Origin: Nocardia yamanashiensis NBRC 100130 | GTDB lineage: Bacteria; Actinomycetota; Actinomycetes; Mycobacteriales; Mycobacteriaceae | DNA: 64,000 bases | Assembly: GCF_001613325.1 (NCBI RefSeq) | Contig: NZ_BDCD01000029.1 | Location: 1-64,000 of the forward strand | Direction of reading: 5' to 3' | Shown: positions 49,750-57,711 of the stretch, one piece after another | Layout: each line of letters begins with the position of its first letter | Numbering within the stretch: position 1 is the stretch's first letter | The notes under the pieces: generated by a model | Seen by the model: only the letters and a program-made list of their open reading frames with translations | Database searches by the model: none | What the model was told of the DNA's origin: nothing | Program-made: the position numbers and the translations under genes

Positions 49750-50940
49750 GTGACGACCGCACCCGCCCGCCGGATCATCCTCGCCCCGGACAAGTTCAAG
49801 GGTTCCCTGACCGCCGCCCAGGTGGCGTCGGCCCTGGCCGCCGGGATCACCCGGGCCGCCCCCGGCACCGAGATCCGGCAGCTGCCGATCGCCGACGGCG
49901 GCGACGGCACGGTCGACGCCTTCCTCGCGGCGGGCTGGGAAAACGAGCCGCTCTCCGCCCCCGGCCCCACCGGCGAACCGGTCTCCACCGCCTACGCGTA
50001 CCGACCGCCCAGCCCGGGCGCCGTACTCGGGCGGCCCCCGCATCACGGCGATGCCGATGACCACGCGCGCGGCGGCACTGCGGTCGTCGAACTCGCCGCG
50101 GTGGTCGGGCTTGTGAAACTGCCTGGCGGACAGTTGGATCCGCTGCACTCCAGCACGTACGGGCTCGGCGTGGTCATCGCGCACGCCCTCGATCGTGGCG
50201 TGCGGGATATCGTGCTCGGCCTCGGCGGCAGCGCTTCCACCGACGGCGGGGCCGGTCTGCTGCAAGCACTCGGCCTGCGGATATTCGATGCCGACGACCG
50301 CGAATTACCGCACGGTGGAGTGGAATTGAGTCGCGCCGTCCGTGTGGACCGCACCCACCTGCACCCCGCCTTGGCGGCGACGCGCTTCACCCTCGCCAGC
50401 GATGTGGACAATCCGCTGCTCGGCCCGGACGGCGCGGCGGCCGTCTACGGTCCGCAGAAGGGCGCGACCCCGGAGCAGGTGACGAATCTGGATGCGGCGC
50501 TGGCCAACTGGGCGAAGCTGATCGGCCCGGAATGGGCGGAGCGGCCGGGCGCGGGCGCGGCGGGCGGCACCGGGTTCGGGGCCATGGCGGTGCTGGGCGC
50601 GACGGCGCGGTCCGGCATCGAGGTGGTGCTCGACCTGATCGACTTCCCGGCGCAACTCACCGGAGCGGACCTGGTGGTAACCGGGGAAGGTTCGTTCGAC
50701 GCGCAGAGCCTGAACGGCAAGGCCCCGGTCGGCGTGGCCGCCGCCGCGCATCGAGCCGGGGTGCCGGTGGCGGTGGTCGCCGGGCGCGTCGGGCTCACGC
50801 CGGATCAGGTGCGGGCGGCCGGATTCGCCGATGCCTACGCGCTTTCCGGCCTGGAACCCGACCCGGCTCGCTCTATCGCGAACGCCGCGATGCTGCTCGA
50901 GCGCATCGGCGAAACCATCGGCGCACGAGTCGCGGGCTGA
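49750..50940 (+). CDS. Glycerate kinase (GlxK family)
   Basis: A 396-residue kinase that phosphorylates D-glycerate. Signatures: IILAPDKFKGSLTAAQVASALAAG (N-terminus), LPIADGGDGTVDAF, VLGLGGSASTDGGAGLLQALG and GAAAVYGPQKGA, plus LVVTGEGSFDAQSLNGKAP. GTG 49750 begins VTTAPARR. An insert near residues 95-110 (RPPHHGDADDHARGG) has a different composition from the rest. Glycerate released by the glucosylglycerate hydrolase (25454) would be its substrate; the genes are 23 kb apart. Confidence 0.94.
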   Translation: MTTAPARRIILAPDKFKGSLTAAQVASALAAGITRAAPGTEIRQLPIADGGDGTVDAFLAAGWENEPLSAPGPTGEPVSTAYAYRPPSPGAVLGRPPHHGDADDHARGGTAVVELAAVVGLVKLPGGQLDPLHSSTYGLGVVIAHALDRGVRDIVLGLGGSASTDGGAGLLQALGLRIFDADDRELPHGGVELSRAVRVDRTHLHPALAATRFTLASDVDNPLLGPDGAAAVYGPQKGATPEQVTNLDAALANWAKLIGPEWAERPGAGAAGGTGFGAMAVLGATARSGIEVVLDLIDFPAQLTGADLVVTGEGSFDAQSLNGKAPVGVAAAAHRAGVPVAVVAGRVGLTPDQVRAAGFADAYALSGLEPDPARSIANAAMLLERIGETIGARVAG

Positions 50941-50950
50941 CCTGGAACCC

Positions 50951-50972
50951 CCCCGTCGGGATGACGACGGGG
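50951..50972. terminator. Hairpin between glycerate kinase and HxlR
   Basis: CCCCGTCG-GGATGA-CGACGGGG, an 8-bp perfect stem in the 38-bp gap between the convergent stops. Confidence 0.65.
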
Positions 50973-50978
50973 TGCGCG

Positions 50979-51335
50979 TTAGGAGGCGGGGGCGAGGGGA
51001 CCGTTGGCGAGGGCCTGGCGGTTGCGGTCGCCCCAGGCTTCCAGGGGGCGGAGCGCTTCTTCGAGTTCGCGGCCCAACGGGGTGAGTGAATACTCCACGC
51101 GCGGGGGGATTTCGGGGTAGATCTCGCGGTGGACGAGGCCGCTGGCTTCCATTTGGCGGAGGTTCTCGGCGAGCACCTTCTCGCTGACGCCGGTGAGGGT
51201 GCGGCGGATTTCGCCGAAGCGCTGCGGGCCCGCGCCGAGTACCCACATCAGGTGCATCTTCCACTTGCCGCCGACCGCGTCGATGGCGAGGGACATGCCG
51301 CACACCGGGTGATCCGCGTCACCGTCGAACCGCAT
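50979..51335 (-). CDS. HxlR family transcriptional regulator
   Basis: A 118-residue regulator with CGMSLAIDAVGGKWKMHLMWVLG, FGEIRRTLTGVSEKVLAENLRQMEASGL and the wing YSLTPLGRELEEALRPLEAWGD. Cys12 is the family N-terminal Cys. AGGAGG precedes ATG 51335 by 4-5 bases. Divergent from an imine-reductase-like gene; the 137-bp gap is the expected operator region, although no perfect palindrome was found there. Likely controls that gene. Confidence 0.93.
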   Translation of the reverse strand: MRFDGDADHPVCGMSLAIDAVGGKWKMHLMWVLGAGPQRFGEIRRTLTGVSEKVLAENLRQMEASGLVHREIYPEIPPRVEYSLTPLGRELEEALRPLEAWGDRNRQALANGPLAPAS

Positions 51336-51472
51336 CGCGTCCTCCTGACCAGATTTCGAACCTTCAGGTAAGCAACCCCACCCGAACGTGCGGTCTTCCC
51401 GAGCCTACCGATCGTGACGAGTATCGATTCCGGCGCCGACACCAACCGCAGTCACGAAAAGAAGGACACACA

Positions 51473-52360
51473 ATGTCTGAGCAGCAGCAGAACTCCGTCA
51501 CCGTCATCGGCCTGGGCCCGATGGGCAAGTCCATGGTGCGGGCGTTCCGCAAGGCCGGCACCGAGGTGACGGTGTGGAATCGCAGCGCCGGCAAGGCCGA
51601 TGAGATGGTCGCCGAGGTGGGCGCGAAGAAGGCCGCGAGCCTGGCCGAAGCGCTCGCCGCCAACGAGGTGATCGTGCTGAGCCTGACCCACTACGCCGCC
51701 ATGTACGACGTGCTCGGCCCGGCCGCCGATCAGCTGGCGGGCAAGGTCGTGTTCAACCTGTCCTCGGATTCGCCGGAGAAGGCGCGGGCGGGCGGGGCCT
51801 GGATCCGTTCGCACGGTGCGGAATTCGTCTCCGGCGGCGTCATGTCGGCGGGCGACAATATCGAGCATCCGGCCTCGTACATCTTCTACAGCGGCCCGCG
51901 CGCGGTGTTCGACGCGCACGCCGAGCTGCTGCGCCCGCTCAGCCCGCAGGAGTACCTGGGCATGGACGACGGTCTGGCGCAGGTCTTCTACCAGGGGCTG
52001 CTGACCATCTTCCATCCCTGGCTGCTGGCCTTCGATCAGGCGACGGCCATGATCGCGCGGTCCGGGCACGATATCGCCCAGTTCGTCCCGTTCGCGGTGC
52101 GTTCCAGCGAGGCGTTCCCGTACTTCATGCAGGAGTTCTCGGTGGCGAACCAGGCCGGCGGCTGGGCCGATCTGGCGAGCCTGAAGATGATGGACGCGGG
52201 CGCACAGCACATCATCGACGCCAGCGAGGAAGTCGGCGTCGACGCCACCTTCTCCCACACCGCACAGGCGTACTGGCGCAAGGCCGTCGCCGCCTCGGAG
52301 GAGAAGGGCGAAGCGGTGTCGACCTACGCGCTCATGCACGGCGAGCCGGCGCAGGCGTGA
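51473..52360 (+). CDS. Imine reductase-like NAD(P)-dependent oxidoreductase
   Basis: A 295-residue protein. Rossmann loop GLGPMGKSM (about 13-21), then VTVWNRSAGKADE (NADPH-type Asn-Arg-Ser), VIVLSLTHYAAMYDVL and an all-alpha C-terminal domain with HPWLLAFDQATAMIARSG. It belongs with the 3-hydroxyisobutyrate dehydrogenase / imine reductase superfamily. Asn and Asp in the catalytic region vary among such enzymes, so the substrate is unclear. ATG 51473 has GAAAAGAAGGA upstream. Divergent from HxlR. Confidence 0.88.
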   Translation: MSEQQQNSVTVIGLGPMGKSMVRAFRKAGTEVTVWNRSAGKADEMVAEVGAKKAASLAEALAANEVIVLSLTHYAAMYDVLGPAADQLAGKVVFNLSSDSPEKARAGGAWIRSHGAEFVSGGVMSAGDNIEHPASYIFYSGPRAVFDAHAELLRPLSPQEYLGMDDGLAQVFYQGLLTIFHPWLLAFDQATAMIARSGHDIAQFVPFAVRSSEAFPYFMQEFSVANQAGGWADLASLKMMDAGAQHIIDASEEVGVDATFSHTAQAYWRKAVAASEEKGEAVSTYALMHGEPAQA

Positions 52361-52372
52361 TGCTCGGAGAAC

Positions 52373-52400
52373 CCGGCCCGTCGCACCAGCGGCGGGCCGG
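52373..52400. terminator. Hairpin between oxidoreductase and XRE gene
   Basis: CCGGCCCG and CGGGCCGG pair perfectly around 12 bases, between the stops at 52360 and 52424. Confidence 0.6.
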
Positions 52401-52423
52401 TTCGCCATGAAAAGCCGTGTAAT

Positions 52424-52660
52424 TCAAGCAGTTTCGGATCCGATCCGCGGGAACGGCGCAGTCGAGAAAATGATCTCCACCGGCACTTCGAAATACTGCG
52501 CGAGCCGCAGCGCCAAGTGCAGGCTCGGACTGTATTCGCCCCGCTCCAGATACCCGACCGTCTGATAGTGCACGCCCAGCGCCTCCGCCAGCTCGCGCCG
52601 GGAGACGCCGCGTTCGGCCCGCAGCACGGCGATCCGGTTGTACAGAACTTCAGTAGGCAC
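52424..52660 (-). CDS. XRE family regulator of ABC exporter
   Basis: A 78-residue protein that is essentially one HTH_3 domain: NRIAVLRAERGVSRRELAEALGVHYQTVGYLERGEYSPSLHLALRLAQYFEVPVEIIFS. GTG 52660 overlaps the permease stop by about 11 bases. It ends the three-gene operon and likely represses it, binding near 54464-54483. Small XRE genes often accompany ABC-2 exporters in this way. Confidence 0.9.
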   Translation of the reverse strand: MPTEVLYNRIAVLRAERGVSRRELAEALGVHYQTVGYLERGEYSPSLHLALRLAQYFEVPVEIIFSTAPFPRIGSETA

Positions 52661-53501
52661 GGTGCATAGCCTTCTCCCGCCGCTCCGCCACCCGGGACCC
52701 GGACTCCCGCCGCGCCATCCGCCGCAGCACGATCGGGGCGATCGTCAACCCCACCACGGACCAGATGCCCAGTACCGCAAAGGTTTCCGCGTGCCGCCAG
52801 GATCCGCCGAGCTCCACCGCCGCCGCCCCGTCCGGCAGCATGGCCGAGCGCATGCCCAGCCCCAGCCAGTAGATCGGGAACACCTGGCCCACGGCCTGCA
52901 GCCAGCCGGGCAGCGCATTGATCGGATAGAAGATCCCGGAGATCGCCACCAGTCCCATGATGGGGAACGAGACGAAGCCGATACTGCGCGGGATCTCGAA
53001 CACCGACCCGATGATCGCGCCCAGCGGCAATGTGGCCAGCAGACCCAGCGCCACCACCAGGATCAGCGTGATCCAGCGGCCCACGGTATCCAGGTACACG
53101 CCGCCGACCACGATCATGCCGAAGATCAGCATGATGCCCACCTGCACGGCCACCAGCAGGGAATTGAGGGTGATCTTGCCGATCAGATAGCCGACCATTC
53201 CGTTCGGAGTGGCCTTGGCGCGCAACAGGGTTCCGTCCTCGCGATCCAGCGACAGGTTCTGCGCGATGCCGAACATGCCGGTGAACGCGATGGTCATACC
53301 GAGCACGCCGGGCAGCGCCAGCGCGCCCAGCCCGAACCCGCTGCCCTCGAAGGTGCTGTCGCGCATGAAGAACAGCGCCACCAGCGAGGCCACCGGCCAG
53401 AAGAACTGCGCGAACAGATCCATGCCGTTGGTGAAGGTCTGCCGCAGCTCGATCGTCCCGCGCCGCAGCCCCGCCCGCACCGCGACCGCCGTCGGATTCA
53501 T
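52650..53501 (-). CDS. ABC-2 type permease
   Basis: A 283-residue permease with six helices. LPGVLGMTIAFTGMFGIAQNLSLDREDGTLLRAKATP is the first cytoplasmic loop and FPIYWLGLGMRSAML closes the ABC-2 domain. Starts at ATG 53501, overlapping the ATPase stop by four bases. Likely exports an antibiotic or lipid. The last 30 residues are basic. Confidence 0.9.
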   Translation of the reverse strand: MNPTAVAVRAGLRRGTIELRQTFTNGMDLFAQFFWPVASLVALFFMRDSTFEGSGFGLGALALPGVLGMTIAFTGMFGIAQNLSLDREDGTLLRAKATPNGMVGYLIGKITLNSLLVAVQVGIMLIFGMIVVGGVYLDTVGRWITLILVVALGLLATLPLGAIIGSVFEIPRSIGFVSFPIMGLVAISGIFYPINALPGWLQAVGQVFPIYWLGLGMRSAMLPDGAAAVELGGSWRHAETFAVLGIWSVVGLTIAPIVLRRMARRESGSRVAERREKAMHRAY

Positions 53502-54424
53502 CGGACCTCCTCCAGGCTGCGGACATCGGCCTCGCCCTGTCCGGATTCGAAGCGCTGCACCAGCGTCATATAGGTGTCCTCGAGCGAGGCCCGTCGCACC
53601 TCCAGCTCGTCGATCGCCGCCCCGTGCTGCTGGAACAGCTCGTAGACGAACTTCGTCGATTCGGTGGTGGTGTGCACGAAGCGCTGCCCGTCGCGGGTCC
53701 ATTTGACCTCGGCCGCACCGGCGATGCGCCGGGAGAGCTGATCGGCCGAACCGTCGGCGATGATGCGCCCGCCCGCCAGGATCAGAATGCGATCGGCCAG
53801 CTTCTCGGCTTCGTCGAGATCGTGGGTGGTGAGCAGGATGGTGGTCTGCTCGTCGTCGGCCAGCCGGTGCACCAGATCGTGGAATTCCCGCCGGGCCTGT
53901 GGATCGAATCCGGCGGTCGGCTCGTCCAGGAACAGCAGCTCGGGCCGGCCGACGATGCCGATGGCGACGTCCAGGCGGCGGCGCTGCCCGCCGGACAGCG
54001 ACATCACCTTGGCGTTCGCGTGTTCGCTCAGCCCGACGGTGGCGATGAGTTCGTCGGTGTCCCAAGGCCGCCGGATGGCGTCGGTGCCGTACGGGCCGTA
54101 GAAGCTGCCGGTGTATTCGAGCAGTTCGCGTACCCGCCATTTGCCGTGGTCGCGCCAGGATTGCAGCACCACGCCGATGCGGGCGCGCCAGGCTTCGTCA
54201 CCGTGCGCGGGGTCGGCGCCGAGCACGCTCACCCGGCCGTCGGACCGCATCCGGAAGCCCTCGAGAATCTCGATGGTGGTGGTCTTGCCCGCGCCGTTCG
54301 GGCCCAGCAGCACCAGGACTTCGCCCTTGTGCGCTCGAAAGGTGACCTCTTGCAATACATCCCGGGTGCCGTACCGCATCCGCAGCGCTTCGACGTCGAG
54401 CACGACGCCATCGCCGACAGTCAT
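53498..54424 (-). CDS. ABC exporter ATPase
   Basis: A 308-residue ATPase. Walker A GPNGAGKTT (about 42-50), signature LSGGQRRRLDVAIG, Walker B LLFLDEPTAGFDPQARREF and switch TTHDLDEAEK. A C-terminal extension follows (about 225-308). ATG 54424 has AGGGG six bases upstream. First gene of the permease/XRE operon. Distinct from the EXLDI exporter; shared gene order suggests a similar drug-efflux role. Confidence 0.92.
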   Translation of the reverse strand: MTVGDGVVLDVEALRMRYGTRDVLQEVTFRAHKGEVLVLLGPNGAGKTTTIEILEGFRMRSDGRVSVLGADPAHGDEAWRARIGVVLQSWRDHGKWRVRELLEYTGSFYGPYGTDAIRRPWDTDELIATVGLSEHANAKVMSLSGGQRRRLDVAIGIVGRPELLFLDEPTAGFDPQARREFHDLVHRLADDEQTTILLTTHDLDEAEKLADRILILAGGRIIADGSADQLSRRIAGAAEVKWTRDGQRFVHTTTESTKFVYELFQQHGAAIDELEVRRASLEDTYMTLVQRFESGQGEADVRSLEEVR

Positions 54425-54463
54425 ATCCGCCCCTAGATCCCTCGATAGTGGATACCGGATCAT

Positions 54464-54483
54464 ATGTAGCATATCTACTACAT
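54464..54483. promoter_or_regulatory. Putative XRE operator upstream of the exporter operon
   Basis: ATGTAG-catatcta-CTACAT: 6-bp inverted repeat with an 8-base spacer, nested with GTAG-catat-CTAC. It ends 40 bp upstream of the ATPase start and would cover the promoter. Unusually AT-rich for the region. Confidence 0.5.
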
Positions 54484-54518
54484 TTCGCCGCGAACAAGCG
54501 ATTTTCCGGGGGCATGAA

Positions 54519-54548
54519 AAAGGCCCGGCTCTGGTGAGCCGGGCCTTT
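54519..54548 (-). terminator. Intrinsic terminator of aroQ
   Basis: AAAGGCCCGGCTC and GAGCCGGGCCTTT form a 13-bp stem with a TGGT loop; on the minus strand it ends in TTTTT. It lies 13 bp past the aroQ stop and separates aroQ from the exporter operon promoter. Confidence 0.9.
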
Positions 54549-54560
54549 CGGATCAGTGCG

Positions 54561-54998
54561 TCAGCGCGTGCAGAGGAACTCGACGGCCGCCGCGTACCCC
54601 TGGATGCCCATTCCGGCGATCACCGCGGTGGCGATCGGCGAGACGAAGGAGTGATGCCGGAACTCCTCGCGCGCATGCACATTGCTGATGTGCACCTCCA
54701 CGATCGGCACCTCCGGAATCACCAGGGCGTCGCGCAGTGCCACCGAGGTGTGGGTCAGCCCGCCGGGATTGATGACGATCCCGGACGCGAACCCGCGCGC
54801 CGCGTGGATCCGGTCGATCAGCGCCCCTTCGTGATTGGACTGGAAGGCGTCGACCTCACGATCGAACCGCGCCGCGGTCTTACGGCACAGTTCGACCACG
54901 TCGTCGAGGGTGTCCGCGCCGTACACCTCGGGCTGCCGGGTGCCGAGCATGTTCAGGTTCGGGCCGTTGAGCACGAGGATCGGACCGGTGTCAGCCAT
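54561..54998 (-). CDS. aroQ: Type II 3-dehydroquinate dehydratase
   Basis: A 145-residue enzyme of the shikimate pathway, a homododecamer in relatives. [19 protein letters not shown] (catalytic Tyr in EVYG, Arg in TRQP), [26 protein letters not shown] and [18 protein letters not shown] (His in HISN, Arg in REEFR) are all present. ATG 54998 has AAGGTG upstream; GTG 55004 would be too close to it. No other aro genes in the window. Confidence 0.97.
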   Translation of the reverse strand: MADTGPILVLNGPNLNMLGTRQPEVYGADTLDDVVELCRKTAARFDREVDAFQSNHEGALIDRIHAARGFASGIVINPGGLTHTSVALRDALVIPEVPIVEVHISNVHAREEFRHHSFVSPIATAVIAGMGIQGYAAAVEFLCTR

Positions 54999-55048
54999 GG
55001 CCACACCTTATTCGACCCCCGCGCCCACCACCCGGACCCGGGGGCTAT

Positions 55049-55093
55049 GGGGGCGGAGCCCCCATGACGGGGCCGTCGGGGCGGAGCCCCGAC
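55049..55093. repeat. Two GGGGC-gga-GCCCC hairpins (dispersed element, copies F and G)
   Basis: GGGGGC-gga-GCCCCC (55049-55063, stem extendable by AT pairs) and GTCGGGGC-gga-GCCCCGAC (55075-55093). Located between aroQ and the next minus-strand gene (stop 55100). Probably 3'-end hairpins of that gene. Confidence 0.7.
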
Positions 55094-55099
55094 AAAAAG

Positions 55100-55711
55100 T
55101 CACAGCCCGCGCGGGCCCTCGGCGCGCAGGTCGTCGACTTTGCTCATGGCGGTGCGCAATTCCGCCAACCATTCCTCGGCGTGTTTGCCCGCCAGTTTGA
55201 CGGTCCAGGCCAGGGCGTCGGAGCGGGAGCGTGCCACGCCGGCGTCGACCAGGGTGTCGAGCACCTTGCGTTCGGGCTGGCGCAAGCGCGTCATGACCGG
55301 AACGGCCAGGTGGGTGAACATGATTCGCTCACCGCCGACCGACACGCCCCAGGCGACATTGCGCTGGTAACGGGCCTGGGCTTCCTGGGCGATCTGCATG
55401 CGAGCGGGCCGGGTGGATTCCCGGAAGCGCGCGATGATGCCCTCGCGGGTGGCGGCCGGGACCTCGCTGGGCACCTGGCCCGGTTCGGCGGTTTCGGCGG
55501 GTTCGGGTGCGGGGAGGGGGAGTTCACCGATGACGACGATCTCGTCGCGGTCGATGTCGAGGGTTGCGGGCCCGGTGAACCAGTCGGCGGGCAACCTTCC
55601 AGCGAACCAGTCGGCGGCGTCGGCCGCGTCCGGCAGGTCGGCCTGCTGCCAGCCGCCGGGGCGACCGAATCCGTGTCCACGATGTCCGTGTCTCATGTTG
55701 GTCACACTCAC
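55100..55711 (-). CDS. Conserved actinobacterial protein, possible RHH DNA-binding C-terminus
   Basis: A 203-residue protein. N-terminal Gly/His lead (MRHGHRGHGFGRPGGWQQADL), then ADAADWFAGRLPADWFTG and DIDRDEIVVIGELP. A disordered Pro/Glu linker (about 68-95) follows. The C-terminus LAVPVMTRLRQPERKVLDTLVDAGVARSRSDALAWTVKLAG fits a ribbon-helix-helix fold (strand, helix, SRSDAL turn, helix). This pattern recurs in homologues I remember from other actinobacteria, unnamed. A 20-bp palindrome lies just upstream (55724). Start GTG 55711 or ATG 55696; neither has a clear Shine-Dalgarno. Confidence 0.75.
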   Translation of the reverse strand: MSVTNMRHGHRGHGFGRPGGWQQADLPDAADAADWFAGRLPADWFTGPATLDIDRDEIVVIGELPLPAPEPAETAEPGQVPSEVPAATREGIIARFRESTRPARMQIAQEAQARYQRNVAWGVSVGGERIMFTHLAVPVMTRLRQPERKVLDTLVDAGVARSRSDALAWTVKLAGKHAEEWLAELRTAMSKVDDLRAEGPRGL

Positions 55712-55723
55712 TTACTGCATGGA

Positions 55724-55743
55724 GTTGTAATACTGATTACAAC
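55724..55743. promoter_or_regulatory. 20-bp palindrome upstream of the RHH-like gene
   Basis: GTTGTAAT-ACTG-ATTACAAC, a perfect inverted repeat of two 8-bp arms. It ends 12 bp before the minus-strand start at 55711, consistent with autoregulation by the product. Confidence 0.65.
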
Positions 55744-55830
55744 GTTACGTCTAAAACGCCCGCGTGGATTCCGCTCTCGGAGAACGGGGTTCGCCGGATT
55801 CCGCGAAACTGACGGCGAATGCTGTCAGCC

Positions 55831-55852
55831 ATGCAGACCAACCGGTCTGCAT
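55831..55852. promoter_or_regulatory. Second palindrome in the 55712-56034 gap
   Basis: ATGCAGACC-AACC-GGTCTGCAT, perfect 9-bp arms with a 4-base spacer, of TetR-operator type. The 322-bp gap between the divergent genes holds this site and the one at 55724, and otherwise no gene. No TetR gene is in the window, so the regulator is unknown. Confidence 0.45.
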
Positions 55853-56034
55853 TGGCTCGAATACGCCAGGCCCCGTAACCGACCGGTGATCATGTAAGTG
55901 GTCCCTCCTGGCCGATTTCGGCACTATGGTGGTGCTCAGTGCTAGTACGCCTGGTGGAAAGGTGGAACCGCGAGGCTTCGACACGCGGTACCGTGGTCCT
56001 GTTGCTGAAGTGGCAAGAGTGAAGAGTGGGCGAT

Positions 56035-57711
56035 ATGGATGTGTGGGGATCCCGCCGCTTCCGGGTGCGCGGCACAATCGCGCTCGCGGGGGTAGCCGCG
56101 ATCGCGATCGCGATGGGGTCATGCTCTTTTCGAGAGCGGACAGGTGGGGCCGAGGCCGTCGTGGAACGGTTCACCACGCTGCTCGACAAAAAGGACTACG
56201 AGGGCGCGGCGCGGCTGACGTCCTACCCGAGCGGTGCCTCGGCAACGTTGAAGCAAGTCTTCGCGGGGCTCGATCCGGGTAAGCCGGACTACGAGATGAC
56301 CCAGTTCATCGGACTCGACGGGAACACCGGGCTGTTCAGCATGACCGGCGCCTGGAACTTCGGGGACAAGAAGGACTGGAAATACGATCTCCAGGGCACG
56401 GTGCGCAAACTCAGTGTCGGCTGGCGCATCTCGTGGGATCCGGCCCTGGTCATGCCGCAGCTCGACTCGAAGCGCAATGCCAAACTGGTCCGCACCTACG
56501 CCCAGCCCTCGCCCAAGGTCAACGACATCGTCGGCGCGCCGCTGATGACCGAGCAGGTCATCAATGTGGTGAAGCTGGACCCGGCCCGCACCGGCGACCT
56601 GACCGGCTCGGCCAATGCGCTGGCCGACGCCATCGAACCGGTCGCGCCGCTCATCACCGGACCCAGTCTGGTGCAACAGGTGTCGGCGGCGCAGGGCAAG
56701 TCCATCACCGCCGTGCAATTGCGCGAGGGCGACTTCGCCATCCTGGAATCCCGGCTCGCGCCCATCCCGGGCGTGGTGCTGGAGAAGCAGCCCCGGCTCA
56801 TCTCCGCCGATCGCCGCGTCTGGTCGCCCATGCTCGACGCGCTGCGAAAGGTGTGGCAGGACAACAATGACGCGCGCGCCGGATGGGGCGTGCAGCTGTT
56901 CGACCCGGACGGCAAATTCGTCACCCAGCTGGCCGGCGAGCAGGGCCCGCCCGGACCGGATATCGCCGCCACCATGGATCAGCGCCTGCAGCGCGCCACC
57001 GAGGACGCCGTGGTGAGCGTGGGCACGCCCGCGTCCATCGTGGCCATTCAGCCGTCCTCCGGGGCGCTGGTGGCCGCGGCGCAGAACAGCCAGGCCAGTG
57101 CGCACGGATCGGTCGCCTTCACCGGGCTGTATCCGGTCGGCGGCATGATCGAGCTGTTCAAGAACATGGCCGCGGTGTCGAAACACAAAGCGCCGCAGGA
57201 TGTCTCGGTCAACGATGCGGCCGAGGCGGCGACCATGCTGGGCGTCGGTCTGGACTTCCAGGTGCCCGGGCTGGACGAGACCACCGGACGGCTGCCCACC
57301 GGCAAGAACGGCGCGGAGACCGTCAGCCGCGGCAATGCCGGCGATTCGCTGCTCGCCAGCCCGTGGGGTATGGCGATCGCGGCGGCGGCCATCGCCAACG
57401 GTCAGGTGCCCAAGCCCATGATGGTGATCGGCAGCCCGGCCACCACCGAAGCCGACCTGCCCGCGCTCCCCGGCGATGTCACCGATCGGGTGCGCACCCT
57501 GCTCCGGGAGGGTTCGGGCGCACCCGAACTCGCCTCGCTCACCCGGTACGCGGGGGTGCAGGCCATCGCCGCGACGGCGGGCAACAACGGCTGGCTCATC
57601 GCCACCATGGGCGATCTGGCCTTCGCGATTCACATCGACGATGTGGATTCCGGGGATATGACCGCCCGCATGGCGGCGCGGCTGTTGCAGTCGCTGGCGA
57701 CGCCGGACTAG
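56035..57711 (+). CDS. Penicillin-binding-like lipoprotein with degenerate active site
   Basis: A 558-residue lipoprotein (lipobox MGSC, Cys about 27). An NTF2-like MecA_N domain (about 35-140) and dimerisation domain precede a transpeptidase-like domain (about 310-555). The SxxK serine is absent: the sequence reads LYPVGGMIELFKNM where YPPGSTFK is expected. The KTG motif is replaced (ATAGNNGWLIATMG). It is therefore probably not an active transpeptidase. Homologues like Rv2864c keep these residues. ATG 56035 chosen; GTG 56026 also open. Might act as a regulator or scaffold of peptidoglycan enzymes. Confidence 0.8.
   Translation: MDVWGSRRFRVRGTIALAGVAAIAIAMGSCSFRERTGGAEAVVERFTTLLDKKDYEGAARLTSYPSGASATLKQVFAGLDPGKPDYEMTQFIGLDGNTGLFSMTGAWNFGDKKDWKYDLQGTVRKLSVGWRISWDPALVMPQLDSKRNAKLVRTYAQPSPKVNDIVGAPLMTEQVINVVKLDPARTGDLTGSANALADAIEPVAPLITGPSLVQQVSAAQGKSITAVQLREGDFAILESRLAPIPGVVLEKQPRLISADRRVWSPMLDALRKVWQDNNDARAGWGVQLFDPDGKFVTQLAGEQGPPGPDIAATMDQRLQRATEDAVVSVGTPASIVAIQPSSGALVAAAQNSQASAHGSVAFTGLYPVGGMIELFKNMAAVSKHKAPQDVSVNDAAEAATMLGVGLDFQVPGLDETTGRLPTGKNGAETVSRGNAGDSLLASPWGMAIAAAAIANGQVPKPMMVIGSPATTEADLPALPGDVTDRVRTLLREGSGAPELASLTRYAGVQAIAATAGNNGWLIATMGDLAFAIHIDDVDSGDMTARMAARLLQSLATPD

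Noticed and set aside
51336-51472. HxlR operator between 51335 and 51473
   Set aside because: No convincing inverted repeat was found, although control of the divergent gene is likely.
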